A stretch of 64,000 nucleotides of DNA from Mangifera indica. Taxonomy: Eukaryota; Streptophyta; Magnoliopsida; Sapindales; Anacardiaceae. Location of the stretch: the NCBI RefSeq assembly GCF_011075055.1, contig NC_058148.1, forward strand, positions 2,561,322 to 2,625,321, given 5' to 3'. This document shows, one piece after another, positions 47,051 to 60,305 of the stretch. Every line of letters starts with the position of its first letter. Position 1 is the first letter of the stretch. The position numbers and the translations under genes were made by a program. Under the pieces are notes generated by a model. The model was not told where the DNA came from. It searched no databases and saw nothing but the letters and a program-made list of their open reading frames with translations.

Positions 47051-47682
47051 GATTTTGTAACATCCATAAAGGCGTCTTAAGGGTAATATATTTATGTGTT
47101 TGAGTATGTTTATTGTTAAGTTAGGATGAAAATGAGTTATGTATTAATAATTTAAGGGGAAAGATGGTCGTGCATGGGTTATGTATGCTTGTGCATTGCT
47201 CATCATGTCAACCGAAGTGGTTAAGTGCCACATCTAAATATCTTAAATGATGAATGGTCATGCATGCCATTATGCAAGAAGTTCTATAAAAGGCACATTA
47301 TTTGTAATTTTGATATATTATTGTACTTCACCGAGTTGCATATATCCAAAGTGAAAAGAGAGAGATGTGCTTATCTAAGTGCTTTTTCCAATGAACACAA
47401 CAACAATATAGAAAAGACTTTCCAATAAGGATTTGTGTGAGAGAAAAAGAAGGGGATTTTTAACTCCAGATCAACAAGCTAGGTATCTAAGTAGTAGGAA
47501 GACTACCCTCTCATTGTGTAATTTGTTTCATGGCTTGGTTAATTTCTATAAGAATTTATTGAAAAACTTGTTTAAAGATTAAATATAGGGTTTAGATTAG
47601 TTGAAAGAAAAGCATGTTAGGTTATAACATTCTTTATAGTTAAAGTACATGTTTTATTTATCTAATCTAATGAATTGTTGTG

Positions 47683-48970
47683 TGTTGAACCCCTAGGTGT
47701 TTTGATGATGCTAAAAACACAAGTTTGAATATCTAACATTGTCAAAGGAATGTGTGAAAAACACTACCAAATGGACACAATTTGAAATATGCAAAAACAA
47801 GACATACACACTCGTGCATAATGAAGTTACCCGTGTATCCAGCCAACACATAAGGAAAAATGACCGTGTATCCTTCCCATGTAGTTTTGGACAAAAGTCA
47901 ATATACATGCCCATGTGCCTTAATATGCCCGTATCAAGCCGAAACACAGGAAGAAATGATCGTGTATCTTATCCATGCAGTTTTGAGTGAAAGTCAACAT
48001 GGTCAAACAAACTACACGTCCATGTGCCTTAAAACACATGTCTGTGTATCAAGGATGCCCATCACTCTGCCTATCCTTTTCCTATCCTTTTATATCTAAA
48101 ACATTCCAGAATTTTAAAGTTGCAAGGTAGGACGTCTATCTTAAGAATAGGAATGTTTATCCTTTAAGTGACACATTTGAAAATTTGATCAATGGGAGCT
48201 TTGACCGAAGATTAACCAAGCATGAAAAGTGAAAAATTAAAGGACACATGCCCATGTATCTCACAGATTTTTGCAAAAATTGTTGGTTTTGATGCCCAAC
48301 AGATCTATTCTTTCAACCAATGATCATATGTATTATTTCAGCCATTTAAGACTATAAAATAAATAATCTTTGATTGGAAATAGGTTAAAGATTGCACATG
48401 TAAAATCATATACACATTTTCTTCCCTAATTTCTCTTCAAAGCTTACAACTCAATTATCTGAGAGAAACTCTTGTGATCATTTCATGTATTAGCCTTATA
48501 GAGGCATTGACATTCATCTTTTTGTATTCAAATAATTTTGGGCAAAATCTTGGATAAACTATAGTGGTGAATGCAATCCCAGAGAACTAGTGTACCTGGA
48601 TGAAATCCCAAAGAACTATTATAAAGAGATGTTATTTTTACAAGTGAAACTTCAAATGATTACTTGAAGAAGTGGATATAGAAGGCTTGGAAGAGAAAAC
48701 TCCAATCCACTATAAATATTGAGTATTTCCTTTCCCTACTCTCTTTACTTTATGTTTCATATTTGTGTTATATGTTTTGATAATTTGTTGAATATTGTTT
48801 GTGATTAATTACTTGGTTTTGTTGATTATTGGATTTGTTTGAATATCTTGTTGAATTTATTTGTTCAGGTGTGATTGATTACAAATTTGTTTAAGATTTT
48901 TATTTAGTCAAAAGTTTTTAAATAATCCTATTCACCCCCTCTAGGATTATTAGTTATTTGGGGTTTTTCA
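47683..48970 (+). repeat. Sirevirus-like 5' LTR (1,288 bp)
   Basis: It starts tgttgaacccctaggtgttt and ends ggggtttttca. A TATA-like box (ctataaaataaa) lies near 48,352-48,363. It aligns along its length with 60,306-61,528, with several indels. Confidence 0.93.
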
Positions 48971-48971
48971 A

Positions 48972-48984
48972 TTGATATCAAAGC
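48972..48984 (+). other. Sirevirus-like primer-binding site
   Basis: ttgatatcaaagc, one base after the LTR, corresponds to the TGGTATCAGAGC-type initiator tRNA-Met site with two G-to-A differences. Confidence 0.8.
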
Positions 48985-49040
48985 TTTGACTCTAGTTTTA
49001 TAAATTCCAATGAATTTTTTAGTTTAAGATCAAATTTAGA

Positions 49041-49770
49041 ATGGTAAGCACATCTATCCCAGTTTTTGGTGAAGGATATAGTATTACGAGGTCACCATTG
49101 TTTTGTAGGTCAAACTACACTCAATGGAAAATTAGGATGAAACTTCACATTCAATCTGTAAAGTATAAATTATGGAAAATAACTGAAAATGGTGACTTTG
49201 TGTCAAGACCTAGAACAAACTTGCCTAAAACTGAACGGATTAACACTAATGCAAGTTTCTCTCGAGGAAAACGACAAAACATTTATGTAGAAATTCAAAG
49301 CAAATCAATGGATTAAAGCCAATGCACTTTTTAAAATGAGATTGATTGAAAAAGTTCAAGATAGAGGATGGTGTTTGACCTTGGTTACAAGAAATGAGGA
49401 AGAAAGTTAACTGGAAGATGAACAGTTGGTTGAAGAAGAATAAGAGGTACCTGTTATGCCAAGTGATTCTACAATGCCTAATCCAACTCCAAATAGAGTA
49501 AAAAAACTAGGACAGATTAGGTTAAAGAGGATTTATTTCCTAGCTATGTCATCGACTTATACAACATATGGAAATGAGATTTGATGTAATTGAGGTGTCC
49601 CAAAATGCCATGAACTTAGTGATCCAAGATATGCAAGGTCAGCTTACTAGTCTGAGAAAGGATTTCTACCAAGATCGGGCATCAAGAAGCCAAGATGATT
49701 TTCCCCTACCTCAGTCATGGCATCTTTCCATAGCATCTTATTTTGATCTTACCCATTACATATCATAATA
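49041..49770 (+). pseudogene. Copia gag N-terminal part, decayed
   Basis: It opens with VFGEGYSITRSPLFCRSNYTQWKIRMK, a close match to the N-terminal DUF4219-like segment of Sirevirus/copia Gag (P-x-L-x-G-x-NY-x-x-W-x-x-RM). The expected acidic WN...K segment is not clear. The sequence from about 49,316 continues in other frames with unrelated-looking but gag-like charged stretches (MQGQLTSLRKDF near 49,630). No zinc knuckle is visible. Confidence 0.7.
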
Positions 49771-50081
49771 TTTTCTTTAGGAACATGTTTCATCTTTAGT
49801 ACCTAAACTTATTTTCATGTTTATTTACTTATTTTCGTGTTCATAGTTATTGATGATATTGATATCTAGTTATCATTTTTGAAACTTCGTATAGATTCCT
49901 ACCTAACATAACTGGGGACATATTGACGATATTCGTACTTAATTATGATAATCGTCTTGATTTATTGCATTAATATTTTGACATAAAATGATATGGTGAC
50001 TTTTATGGTTTTTTTTTGGGGGGGGGAGGGGGGGTGGGGGGAGTTGATGAATGGATTTATTAATGATGGACATTGATTAAT

Positions 50082-51980
50082 TGTAACATCCAAGTTCAGG
50101 TGTGTTAGTAAACTCCACTTCCAAAATTACCCCTAGAGTTGATTTTATAACTTGTTGTATAAAGAAATTGCAAAAGAATTATAGAAAACTACTAAATGAG
50201 CAATATTTTTCAAAAGGGGTAAAATAGTCATTTTATAAAGATTCAAGGGACAAAGTGGGAATTAAAATTGAATGGCACACTTGAAATTATATGGTGGTGC
50301 TAAGGGTTTTTGGTAATTGGCTAAGGATAAAGAGTAATTTATGGAAAAGATTAAGGGCAAAATGGTCCAAAAGGCTTATAAACTTATGCCTATTCATTTC
50401 CTTCTTCATTTTAGTCGAGAACTCCATGATTTTTGCTAAAGCTTTTTTCCTTAACCAAAATTCACCAAAAAACCTAGCTAAACCACCTAATTTCTAGAGG
50501 CTCCAGTTATAAAAAGTGTAAATCTGTTAATTCTGATCAGTTATAAGGTAAGAAATTTAATTTTTAAGCGATATGAAGTTTAGGGTTTTGATGGATGATT
50601 ATATTTTTGGTTGATTAAGGTTGCCAGAAAGAAGAAAAGAAGGTGAATAAGCTTAAATCATCTATTTAGCAAATAAAAGGTAAGAATTTCATACTTTACA
50701 TACTTGAAGTAAATTTGAGTTAGATTATTTAAATAACCTTTACTTATATAAATGTGTAAGGTATTAGAATTAAGATGATTTATGCTTAAAAGGATAAAGA
50801 AATTCATTATGATTCATGATGTAATTTTGGACATAAGGGTAAAAAGGTAAATTTTGGCCATAAGGGCAAAAATGTCATTTTATGCGATATAGGTTAATGT
50901 TGCTTAATTATGTGCATGTTATGTGAAATAACCCTTATATTAAGCCTATATTGTATAATTGAAATTAATTTGAAACATGATATATATATATAAATGCATG
51001 AGAAAATAATATGATATTTGAGAAGGAATGAAAAGAATAAGGGAAAATAACAAATGCGCATATTTTATATTATGGTTATACATGCATACATGAGGAATCA
51101 TAGCATATGCATGATTCAGAAACAAATAAAGAAAGAGGAAAAAACATTTTCTAAGTTATGCATGTTTTCAGAAAATGAAAAAAACAAGTATTTTTGGTTT
51201 TATAATGACTCATATGATACAGGAAAGCAGAAAACATACTTAAAATCCTTACACGCGAGCTGTATTGTGTGGACAACCAGCTGTACTGTGTGGACAGCAA
51301 AGAAAAATATCAGTTGTATTGTGTAGACAGCAAAAGAAAAATATTAGTTGTACTGTGTGGACAGCAAAGAAAAAAAAATATTAGTTGTACTGTGTGGACA
51401 GCAAAGAAAAAAAAATATGTGTAAGAGAGAATTGTACTTTGTATGGTGACTACAAGTACTGTCATATGTAGTCGAGACCGGTCAATGAGAAAGAGAGAGA
51501 AACAAATTAGTAAATATTTTATGAAAGTCATTTGCATTAGAATTATGCATACAAGCCTGTGTGGTTGATAAAGAGTTGAAAAAGATGTACGATCAGAAAA
51601 TAGAAATGTCATGACACTCATACATGCATAAATCATAACGAATGAATCATATCTGTATAGTAAGGAAATGAATAAATGTGTGAAAGAAAAGAATTATGAT
51701 ATGTGTTAAATGCGTGTTCTGTGTCAATTATTTTATTGTAAATAGTTCAGACACGCTGAGTATGGAAAAGATTAGAAAAGATTAGTACTGGTATAAAATG
51801 TTTTAAGTGTTGAGTATGATTTTCTTACTGAGTCATAGTCGCTCACTCCGTTTAATTTAATATTTTACAGGTAAAGAGTTGCAGCAAAGGTTCCCGGGGA
51901 ACACTAGTGAGACATGAGGCTGAGGGAGAAAGGCACCATAATCTTGTTGATTTATATGTTTTGATGTATATGTGAATATA

Positions 51981-52039
<59 letters not shown>

Positions 52040-52390
52040 TTGATGTAGATATTGGTGGATATGTATACATTTTGTTTCTTATATGTATATATGTGATTGT
52101 GTATAGCTATATCTATATATGTATATATATATATGGCTAGTTATAAAAATCGATTATAAAGTTCTGTGGGTGATAATTTTTATAATGGTTATTACTATGT
52201 ACTTATTTTATTAATTGTGATTAAGTTAATGAAAATCCAGTCGGTTGGTAGGACTGGTTTGTGTGAATTGTTAATTGGGAGTGTTACAGGGCATAATTAA
52301 AAAAAGAGAAAAAAAATTCCTCGGGCCCTCTAAAATAGGAGAACTCATGCCGTTTTTCTGTAACACACCCAATGGTTAGGAGAGGTTACA
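50082..52390 (+). repeat. G3 5' LTR (2,309 bp)
   Basis: It starts tgtaacatcc and ends agaggttaca. A TATA-like ttataaac lies at about 50,376-50,383. Five minisatellite units occupy about 51,260-51,400, and an (AT)n run about 51,984-52,035. Confidence 0.96.
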
Positions 52391-52394
52391 TTTT

Positions 52395-52406
52395 TGGTAT
52401 CAGAGC
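52395..52406 (+). other. G3 primer-binding site
   Basis: TGGTATCAGAGC, complementary to the initiator tRNA-Met 3' end, lies four bases after the LTR. Confidence 0.95.
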
Positions 52407-52606
52407 GCGATTTTGGGCGCTTAAAGGAAGATATAATATAATGTGTGGTATTATAATACAATATATCTATGGTTTTGTATTCTAATATTGCACAGGTGCC
52501 CTCATGTCTCACAGATCAGCTCCCGAGAATCGACTGCAGTAACTTTTTTTCTTTACCTGTATTCAAATAATAGAATATTACGTAATTACACTTATGAAGT
52601 TATTAG

Positions 52607-55600
52607 ATGAGGAGTACCATAAGACGAGGACGAGGATGGGGTCATGAAAGAGGTATTCAGAGAGAGACGGGAGAACCGTCTAACCCTGCCCTGTCAGTTG
52701 GTTCAGGATTTGGGCTAGCAGAAATAAGAGATATAGTCTGTCAAGTGTTGACTGAGAGTCAAGATAGACCCATACCTGAAAATATAGCCAAAGATGTTAT
52801 CCGAGATGAGATTAGAAGTGAGATTCGTGAGGAAGTCATAGAAGAAATCAGAAATGAAATGAGGAATGAAGGGAGAGGAGAAATTAGAGCTCAAAGACGA
52901 CTTGAGCCCATTTATTCCTTACCTAATCAGTATACCCCTCCTGAATTTAAAGGTACTAAAGATCCTTTAGTGGCTGATGACTGGATCAAGCAGGTGGAAA
53001 GTACTATGGATTTATTTCCTCTGACTGATAGAGAAAAAGTTCGGTATGCTAGTTTCTTGATGAGGGGAGAGGCCCACATATGGTGGGATCTAGTTAAAGA
53101 AACCAGAAATATGGATCTGATGACCTGGCAAGACTTTAGAAGGGTATTTGAGGCCCAATACAGAACAGCTGATGTGGTAGCAATCAAAGTTCAAGAGTTC
53201 ATTTCTTTACAGTAGGGAGAGGGTTCAGTAAAGGATTACTCTACCCGTTTTGATGTCTTAGCCAGTTTTGCTCCAGGTATGGTGAGTACCCCTAGTCTTC
53301 GGTTAGACAGATTTCTTCAGGGCCTTAGATCGGAGATAGCCTTGCATGTGCTAGCTGGACCACAACCTCCTCAAACTTATGAAGAGGCATTAGAGAGAGC
53401 ATTAAGGTTGGAGGTATATGTTAATAAGCTACCCAGGAATACACCTTCCATGTCAACACCTCCATCATTGATAGTACCCCAGACAGTGATGCCAAGTCGA
53501 TCAGCTTTACCTGCTTCATTGACTATTTCAGCACCTATTACAACATCAGGGGGTAGTTCAATTGGCTCCAGTTTCAAAAACAATAGGGGAAAAAGAAAAT
53601 TCCAGTCAAAAGCAAGTAGAAAAGGTTGGAAGAGTGACAAGAGGCCTAGAAAAGAAAATATTCCCCAGTGTCAGATTTGTGGGAGACTTCATAGTGGGGA
53701 ATGTTGGTACCAGCAGAAACAGGTGATTTGTTATAGATGTGGACAGCCAGGGCATATAGCAAAGGATTGCCAGAGTACCGAAGTGCCAGTTCAGATACAG
53801 CCATAACAAAGCCTAATTCTGCCAGTACAACCAGGGAGAGGTACTAATGCACGGGTTTATACAGCTACCCATAGTCAGGCGGAGGCTAGTCCATCTGCAG
53901 TTACTGGTCAGCTCTTTTTCCACTCTGTTTCTTTATATGCATTGATTGATTCAGGAGCTACACACTCCTTTATTGCACCAGGGGTTATTGAAAGGGTAGG
54001 TTTAGTGCTTGTTAGATCTACCCATTCCATTAGAATTGAGATGCCAGATGGGGGAAGTGTGATTACAGATAAAATGCTAAAAGACCAGAAGGTAGTGATA
54101 CATGGGAGAGAGTTAAAGGTGGACTTGAATGTCTTTGATATGCCTGATTTTGATGTTATCCTAGGCATGGATTTCTTAGAAAGATATGGTGTCGACATTG
54201 ATTGTAGAAAGAAAAAGGCTCGATTCTAACTTGATAATGGGGATTACTTTAATTTTGGAGAAGGCCATCAGCCTAGTATGATGATCAGTAGTGTAAAGGC
54301 ACAAAAATTATTGAAAAAGGGGTGTACGGGATATTTAGCTCATGTGATACATGAGCATGATGTTCAAAGATTAGGTGTTCAGGATGTCCCAATAGTATAA
54401 AATTTCCCAGATGTCTTTCCTGATGAGCTACTAGGTTTACCTTTAGAGAGAAAGTTGGAGTTTAGTATCGAGTTAGAACCTGGCTCAGCCCTAATTTCAA
54501 AAGCCTCTTACCGAATAGCTCCAGCTGAATTACAAGAATTAAAGAAACAGTTGCAAGAACTTTTAGATAAGGGTTTTATTAGACCTAGCCACTCTCCTTG
54601 GGGAGCACCCATACTATTTGTCAAAAAGAAAGATGGGTCGCTTCGTATGTGCATAGATTATAGGGAGTTTAATAAACTTACAGTGAAGAATAAATACCCG
54701 TTGCCTCGAATTGATGATTTATTTGATCAATTGAAAGGAGCTTTTGTGTTCTCCAAAATTGATTTGAGATCGAGTTATCACCAGGTGAGGATTGCAGAGC
54801 AAGATATTCCAAAGACAGTTTTTTGGACTCGCTACGGGCACTACGAGTTTGTGGTAATGCCCTTTGGATTGACTAATACTCCAGCAATCTTTATGGATTT
54901 AATGAATCGAGTATTTCATGATTGCCTTAACAAATTCCTGGTGGTATTTATTGATGATATCTTGATATACTCTAGATCAGAAGAAGAACATGTCGAACAC
55001 TTGAGATTTGTGCTACAGAGATTGAGAGAAAAGAAATTGTATGCCAAATTCTCTAAGTGTGAATTCTGGTTTGATCGAGTAGTATTTTTGGGACACGTGG
55101 TTACTAAGGAAGGTATAGCTGTAAACCCTAGTAAAGTGGAAACAATACTTGAATGGGCGAGGCCAAAGATTGTGAAAGAGATCAGAAGCTTTTTAGGGCT
55201 AGCCGGCTATTACAGAAGATTTGTATAGGGTTTTACCTGGTTGGCCAAGCCACTTACAGCTCTTACTAAACAAGGAACTCTTTTTTTATGGATTGAAGCT
55301 TGTGAGAAGAGTTTCCAAGAGCTAAAAAGGCGGTTGACTACAGCTCCTATTTTAGTATTACCAGAGGAAGGTGTAGATTATGATATTTATTGCGATGCCT
55401 CGCATAATGGCTTGGGAGCCGTGCTGATGCAAAGGGGTAAGGTGATAGCGTATGCCTCTCGGCAGTTAAAAGATTATGAAACACGCTACCCTACCCATGA
55501 TTTAGAGTTAGCAGCAGTGGTTTTTGCTTTAAAAATTTGGAGGCATTATTTATATGGAGTTAAATGTAATATCTACACCGACCATAAAAGTCTAAAATAT

Positions 55601-57271
55601 TTCTTCACTCAAAAAGACTTGAATATGAGACAAAGAAGATGGTTGGAGCTAGTCAAAGATTATGAATGTGATATTAAATATCAGTCGAGTAAAGCAAATG
55701 TGGTAGCCAATGCCTTCAGTAGAAAGATTGCCATAGCTCACCTCACCATTCAGATAGAGTTACAAAAAGAGTTTCAGAGGGAACAGATTGAGGTGATAAG
55801 AAGTCAAGTGGCCAGATTGGAAATTCAACCTAATCTCTTCAATGAAATAAAAGAGAAGCAAGTAGAAGATTTGTGGTGCCAGAAAATAAGTCAACAAATA
55901 TGTGAGGGGAAAGCAATTGAGTTTCAAATGATAGATAGAGTGCTCAAGTTCAGAAACAGGGTATGTATTCCCCAAGATCTGGAGTTGAGAAAGAAAATCT
56001 TAAGTGAAGCACATGATACACTTTACACTACCCACCCTGAGGGAGTAAAGATGTATCAGGATTTAAAGAAAACTTATTGGTGGATAGGTATGAAGAAAGA
56101 TATTGGAGACTATGTAGCTAAGTGCTTGGTATGTCAACAGGTCAAGGCCGAGCATCAGAGACCTTCAGGTTTACTTCACCCACTTAGTATTCTTGAATGG
56201 AAGTGGGAAGATATTTCAATGGATTTCATCATTGGCCTACCTCGAGTACAAAAAGGCTATAATGCATTATGGGTGATTATAGATAGATTGACTAAATCGG
56301 CCCATTTTATTCCAGTGAAAGATAGTTTTACTTCAGATCAATTGGCCCAGATTTATATACGGGAGATTGTGAGATTACATGGCGTACCCAAAACTATTAT
56401 GTCAGATAGAGACCCCAGATTTATTTCAACTTTTTGGGATAGTTTACAGAGAGCATTGGGTACGAGGCTGGCATTTAGCACAACATATCATCCTCAAACA
56501 AATGGCCAAACAGAGAGGGTGAATCAAATACTAGAGGATATGTTGAGGGCCTGTTGCTTAGATTACAAAATGACTTGGCATGAAATGGTTTCATTGATAG
56601 AATTTGCATATAATAATAGTTACCAGTCCACCATTAAAATGGCACCATATGAGGCTCTTTATGGAAGAAAGTGTAGATCCCTATTACATTGGGATGATAT
56701 AGGAGAGCGAGATGATTTGAGTCAAGCTCTTGGGTCTGAGTTAACCCAAAGGATGGTGGAAGATATAAAGACTATCAAGACTAGATTGAAGCAAGCTTAA
56801 GACAGACAAAAGAGCTATGTAGATTTGAAAAGGAAAGAAGTAGAGTTTCAACCGGGTGACAAAGTTTTTGTGAAAGTAGCCCATTATAAGCACGTGATGA
56901 GATTTGAAAGAAAAGGGAAACTTGCTCCAAGATTTATTGGCCCATTTGAAATTTTAGAAAGAGTGGGCAAGGTGGCTTATAGACTTACACTTCCACCTAG
57001 TATGGATCGAGTTCATAATGTATTTCATATTTCTTTATTCAGAAAGTACATTAACGATCTTTCACATGTCTTGAAATCAGATGATGTGGAATTAAAAAAA
57101 GATTTAGCTTATAAGGAGCAACCGATGCAGATACTAGATAGAAAAATAAAAGAGCTCCGAAATAAAACAATTCCATTAGTGAAAGTATTATAGAGGAATC
57201 ATAAGGTGGAAGAAGCCGTATGAGAGGTTGAGCAACAAATGAGAGAGAGATTTCCCAACTTATTTGTTTAA
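52607..57271 (+). pseudogene. G3 polyprotein: Gag, protease, RT, RNase H, integrase, chromodomain
   Basis: One frame of 1,555 codons with no frameshift but eight stops (53,213; 53,804; 54,227; 54,398; 55,226; 56,798; 57,191; 57,221). Gag runs to about 53,806, with a CCHC knuckle CYRCGQPGHIAKDC (53,729-53,770). The protease active site is IDSGATHSF (Asp at 53,948). RT holds [13 protein letters not shown] and FIDD (54,947-54,958). RNase H covers about 55,370-55,740 ([11 protein letters not shown]). Integrase has the HHCC finger from about 56,010, Asp residues in SMDFIIG and MSDRDPRF, and Glu in [10 protein letters not shown]. The chromodomain is at about 57,110-57,271, with its two Trp codons as stops. 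Chromodomain type and one-frame layout fit the Tekay/Del group. Confidence 0.95.
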
Positions 57272-57293
57272 ATTTTGAGGACAAAATTCTTTT

Positions 57294-57307
57294 AAGGAGG
57301 GAAGAAA
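57294..57307 (+). other. G3 polypurine tract
   Basis: A purine run (taaggagggaagaaa region) directly precedes the 3' LTR at 57,308 and would prime plus-strand DNA synthesis. The equivalent tract in G1 lies at 36,585-36,600 on the other strand. Confidence 0.9.
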
Positions 57308-59628
57308 TGTAACATCCAAATTCAGGTGTGTCAATAAACTCCACTTCCAAAATTACCCCTAGAGTTGATTTTATAACTTGTTGTGTAAAGAAATTGCAAA
57401 AGAATTATAGAAAACTACTAAATGAGCAATATTTTTCAAAGGGGGTAAAATGGTCATTTTATAAAGATTCAAAGGACAAAGTAGGAATTAAAATTGAATG
57501 GCACACTTGAAATTATATGGTGGTGCTAAGGGTTTTTGGTAATTGGCTAAGGATAAAAGAGTAATTTATGGAAAAGATTAAAGGCAAAATGGTCTAAAAG
57601 GCTTATAAACTTAAGCCTATTCATTTCCTTCTTCATTTTAGCCGAGAACTCCATGATTTTTGCTAAAGCTTTTTCCCTTAACCAAAATTCACCAAAAAAC
57701 CTAGCTAAACCACCTAATTTCCAGAGGCTCCAGTTATAAAAAGTGTAGATCTGTTAATTCTGGTCAGTTATAAGGTAAGAAATTTAATTTTTAAGTGATG
57801 TGAAGTTTAGGGTTTTGATGGATGATTATATTTTTGGTTGATTAAGGTTGTCAAAAGAAGAAAAGAAGGTGAATAAGCTTAAATCCTGTATTTAGCAAAT
57901 AAAAGGTAAGAATTTCATACTTTACATACTTGAAGTAAATTTGAGTTAGGTTATTTAAATAACATTTACTTATATAAGTGTGTAAAGTATTAGAATTAAG
58001 ATGATTTATGCTTAAAAGGATAAAGAAATTCATTAGGATTCATGATGTAATTTTGGACATAAGGGTAAAAAGGTAAATTTTGGCCATAAGGGCAAAAATG
58101 TCATTTTATGCGATATAGGTTAATGTTGCTTAATTATGTGCATGTTATGTGAAATAACCCTTATATTAAGCCTATATTGTATAATTGAAATTAATTTGAG
58201 ACATGATATATATATATAAAAATGCATGAGAAAATAATATGATGTTTGAGAAGGAGTGAAAAGAATAAGGGAAAATAACAAATGCGCATATTTCATATTA
58301 TGGTTATACATGCATACATGAGGAATCATAGCATATGCATGATTCAGAAAAAAATAAAGAAAGAGGAAAAAACATTTTCTAAGTTATGCATGTTTTCAGA
58401 AAATGAAAAAAACAAGTATTTTTGGTTTTATAATGACTCATATGATACAGAAAAGCAGAAAACATACTTAAAATCCTTACACGCGAGCTGTACTGCGTGG
58501 ACAACAAAGAAAATAATTGGTTGTACTGTGTGGACAACCAGCTGTACTGTGTGGACAGCAAAGAAAAATATCAGTTGTACTGTGTGGACAGCAAAAGAAA
58601 AATATTAGTTGTACTGTGTGGACAGCAAAGAAAAAAAATATTAGCTGTACTGTGTGAACAACAAAGAAAAAAAAATAGGCGTGTGAGAGAGAATTGTACT
58701 TTGTATGGTGACTGCAAGTACTGTCATATGTAGTCGAGACTGGTCAATGAGAAAGAGAGAGAAACAAATTAGTAAATATTTTATGAAAGTTATTTGCATT
58801 AGAATTATGCATACAAGCCTGTGTGGTTGATAAAGAATTGAAAAAGATGTACGATCAGAAAATAGAAATGTCATGGCACTCATACATGCATAAATCATAA
58901 CGAGTGAATCATATCTGTATAGTAAAGAAATGAATAAATGTGTGAAAGAAAAGAATTATGATATGTGTTAAATGCGTGTTCTGTGTCAATTATTTTATTG
59001 TAAATAGTTCAGACACGCTGAGTATGGAAAAGATTAGAAAAGATTAGTACTGGTATAAAATGCTTTAAGTGTTGAGTATGATTTTTTTACTGAGCCATAG
59101 TCGCTCACTCCATTTAATTTAATATTTTACAAGTAAAGAGTTGCAACAAAGGTTCCTGGGGAGCACAAGTGAGACATGAGGCTGAGGGAGAAAGGCACCA
59201 TAATCTTGTTGATTTATATGTTTTGATGTATATGTGAATATATGCATATATATATATATATATATATATATACTTGATGTAGATATTGGTGGATATGTAT
59301 ACATTTTGTTTCTTATATGTATATATGTGATTGTGTATAGCTATATCTATATATGTGTATATATATATATATGGCTAGTTATAAAAATCGATTATAAAGT
59401 TCTGTGGGTGATAATTTTTATAATGGTTATTACTATGTACTTATTTTATTAATTGTGATTAAGTTAATGAAAATCCAGTCGGTTGGTAGGACTGGTTTGT
59501 GTGAATTGTTAATTGGGAGTGTTACAGGACATAATTAAAAAAAGAGAAAAAAAATTCCTCGGGCCCTCTAAAATAGGGGAACTCATGCCGTTTTTCTGTA
59601 ACACACCCAATGGTTAGGAGAGGTTACA
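57308..59628 (+). repeat. G3 3' LTR (2,321 bp)
   Basis: It matches the 5' LTR end to end. It has six minisatellite units (about 58,485-58,665) against five in the 5' LTR. Its (AT)n run (about 59,245-59,272) is shorter. Confidence 0.96.
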
Positions 59629-60305
59629 TTAATTATGTTCAAAGTCTCATATTTTTATGGATTGAAATTGAGTTGATTGGTTAAGATGAATGGAAGTTTG
59701 GTGTGTGGAAAGAAGTTTGGTTGATTGAATAGATTGTATTAAAGTGTTATTTTTTTTGTTTGAAAAATGGATTTATCAAAAATATAAGGGATAGCATGCC
59801 AAAAATTTTTCAAAATCTTATCAAATGAACTTGTTTTAACACTAAAACTTAGTAATTATGTTTGTTAAAATGTGCTAAAGTAAGAGAAAGCATATAGTCA
59901 TCAACTAAGGGGGAGAGAGATTGATTTGTTTTTAAATGATAATGAATCATTGTTAAGCATGTTGATGAAATGATATTGGATTTTGAAAAGTTTCCTTTTA
60001 ATGATTTATGAAATGAAATTGTTAATGAAATGATTTTATGAATTGGTTATTCAAAATGGTTATTGAAAAGAGTAAATGAAATGGTTTAATTGCATTTATT
60101 TTTCTTAAATTGGATTTCAAATTAATCTTGGGTTTAAGCTTATTAATACTTTTTTATTAATGCCAAAAAGAGGGAGAAATGGTTTATTATTGTATTTTTG
60201 AAGCTTGAGCAAAATGTGCAAATTTGTGGTAATGTTAGGAGTATTTTTAATTGCATATTTTTTTATTTAAACTTGGTTTATGTCATCAATCAAAAAGAGG
60301 GAGAT

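Larger units (their letters stand above)
50077..59633 (+). mobile_element. Complete Ty3/gypsy chromovirus element G3 (Tekay/Del-like)
   Basis: It consists of a 5' LTR (50,082-52,390), primer site (52,395-52,406), one polyprotein frame (52,607-57,271), purine tract (57,294-57,307) and 3' LTR (57,308-59,628). It is flanked by perfect ttaat duplications (50,077-50,081 and 59,629-59,633). It is the most intact element in the window. By eye the first 330 aligned LTR bases differ at about 13 positions, nearly all transitions, so it is neither brand new nor ancient. Confidence 0.97.

Noticed and set aside
51852..52070. Tyr-Ile repeat peptides on the minus strand
   Set aside because: They are translations of the (AT)n microsatellite in the LTR.
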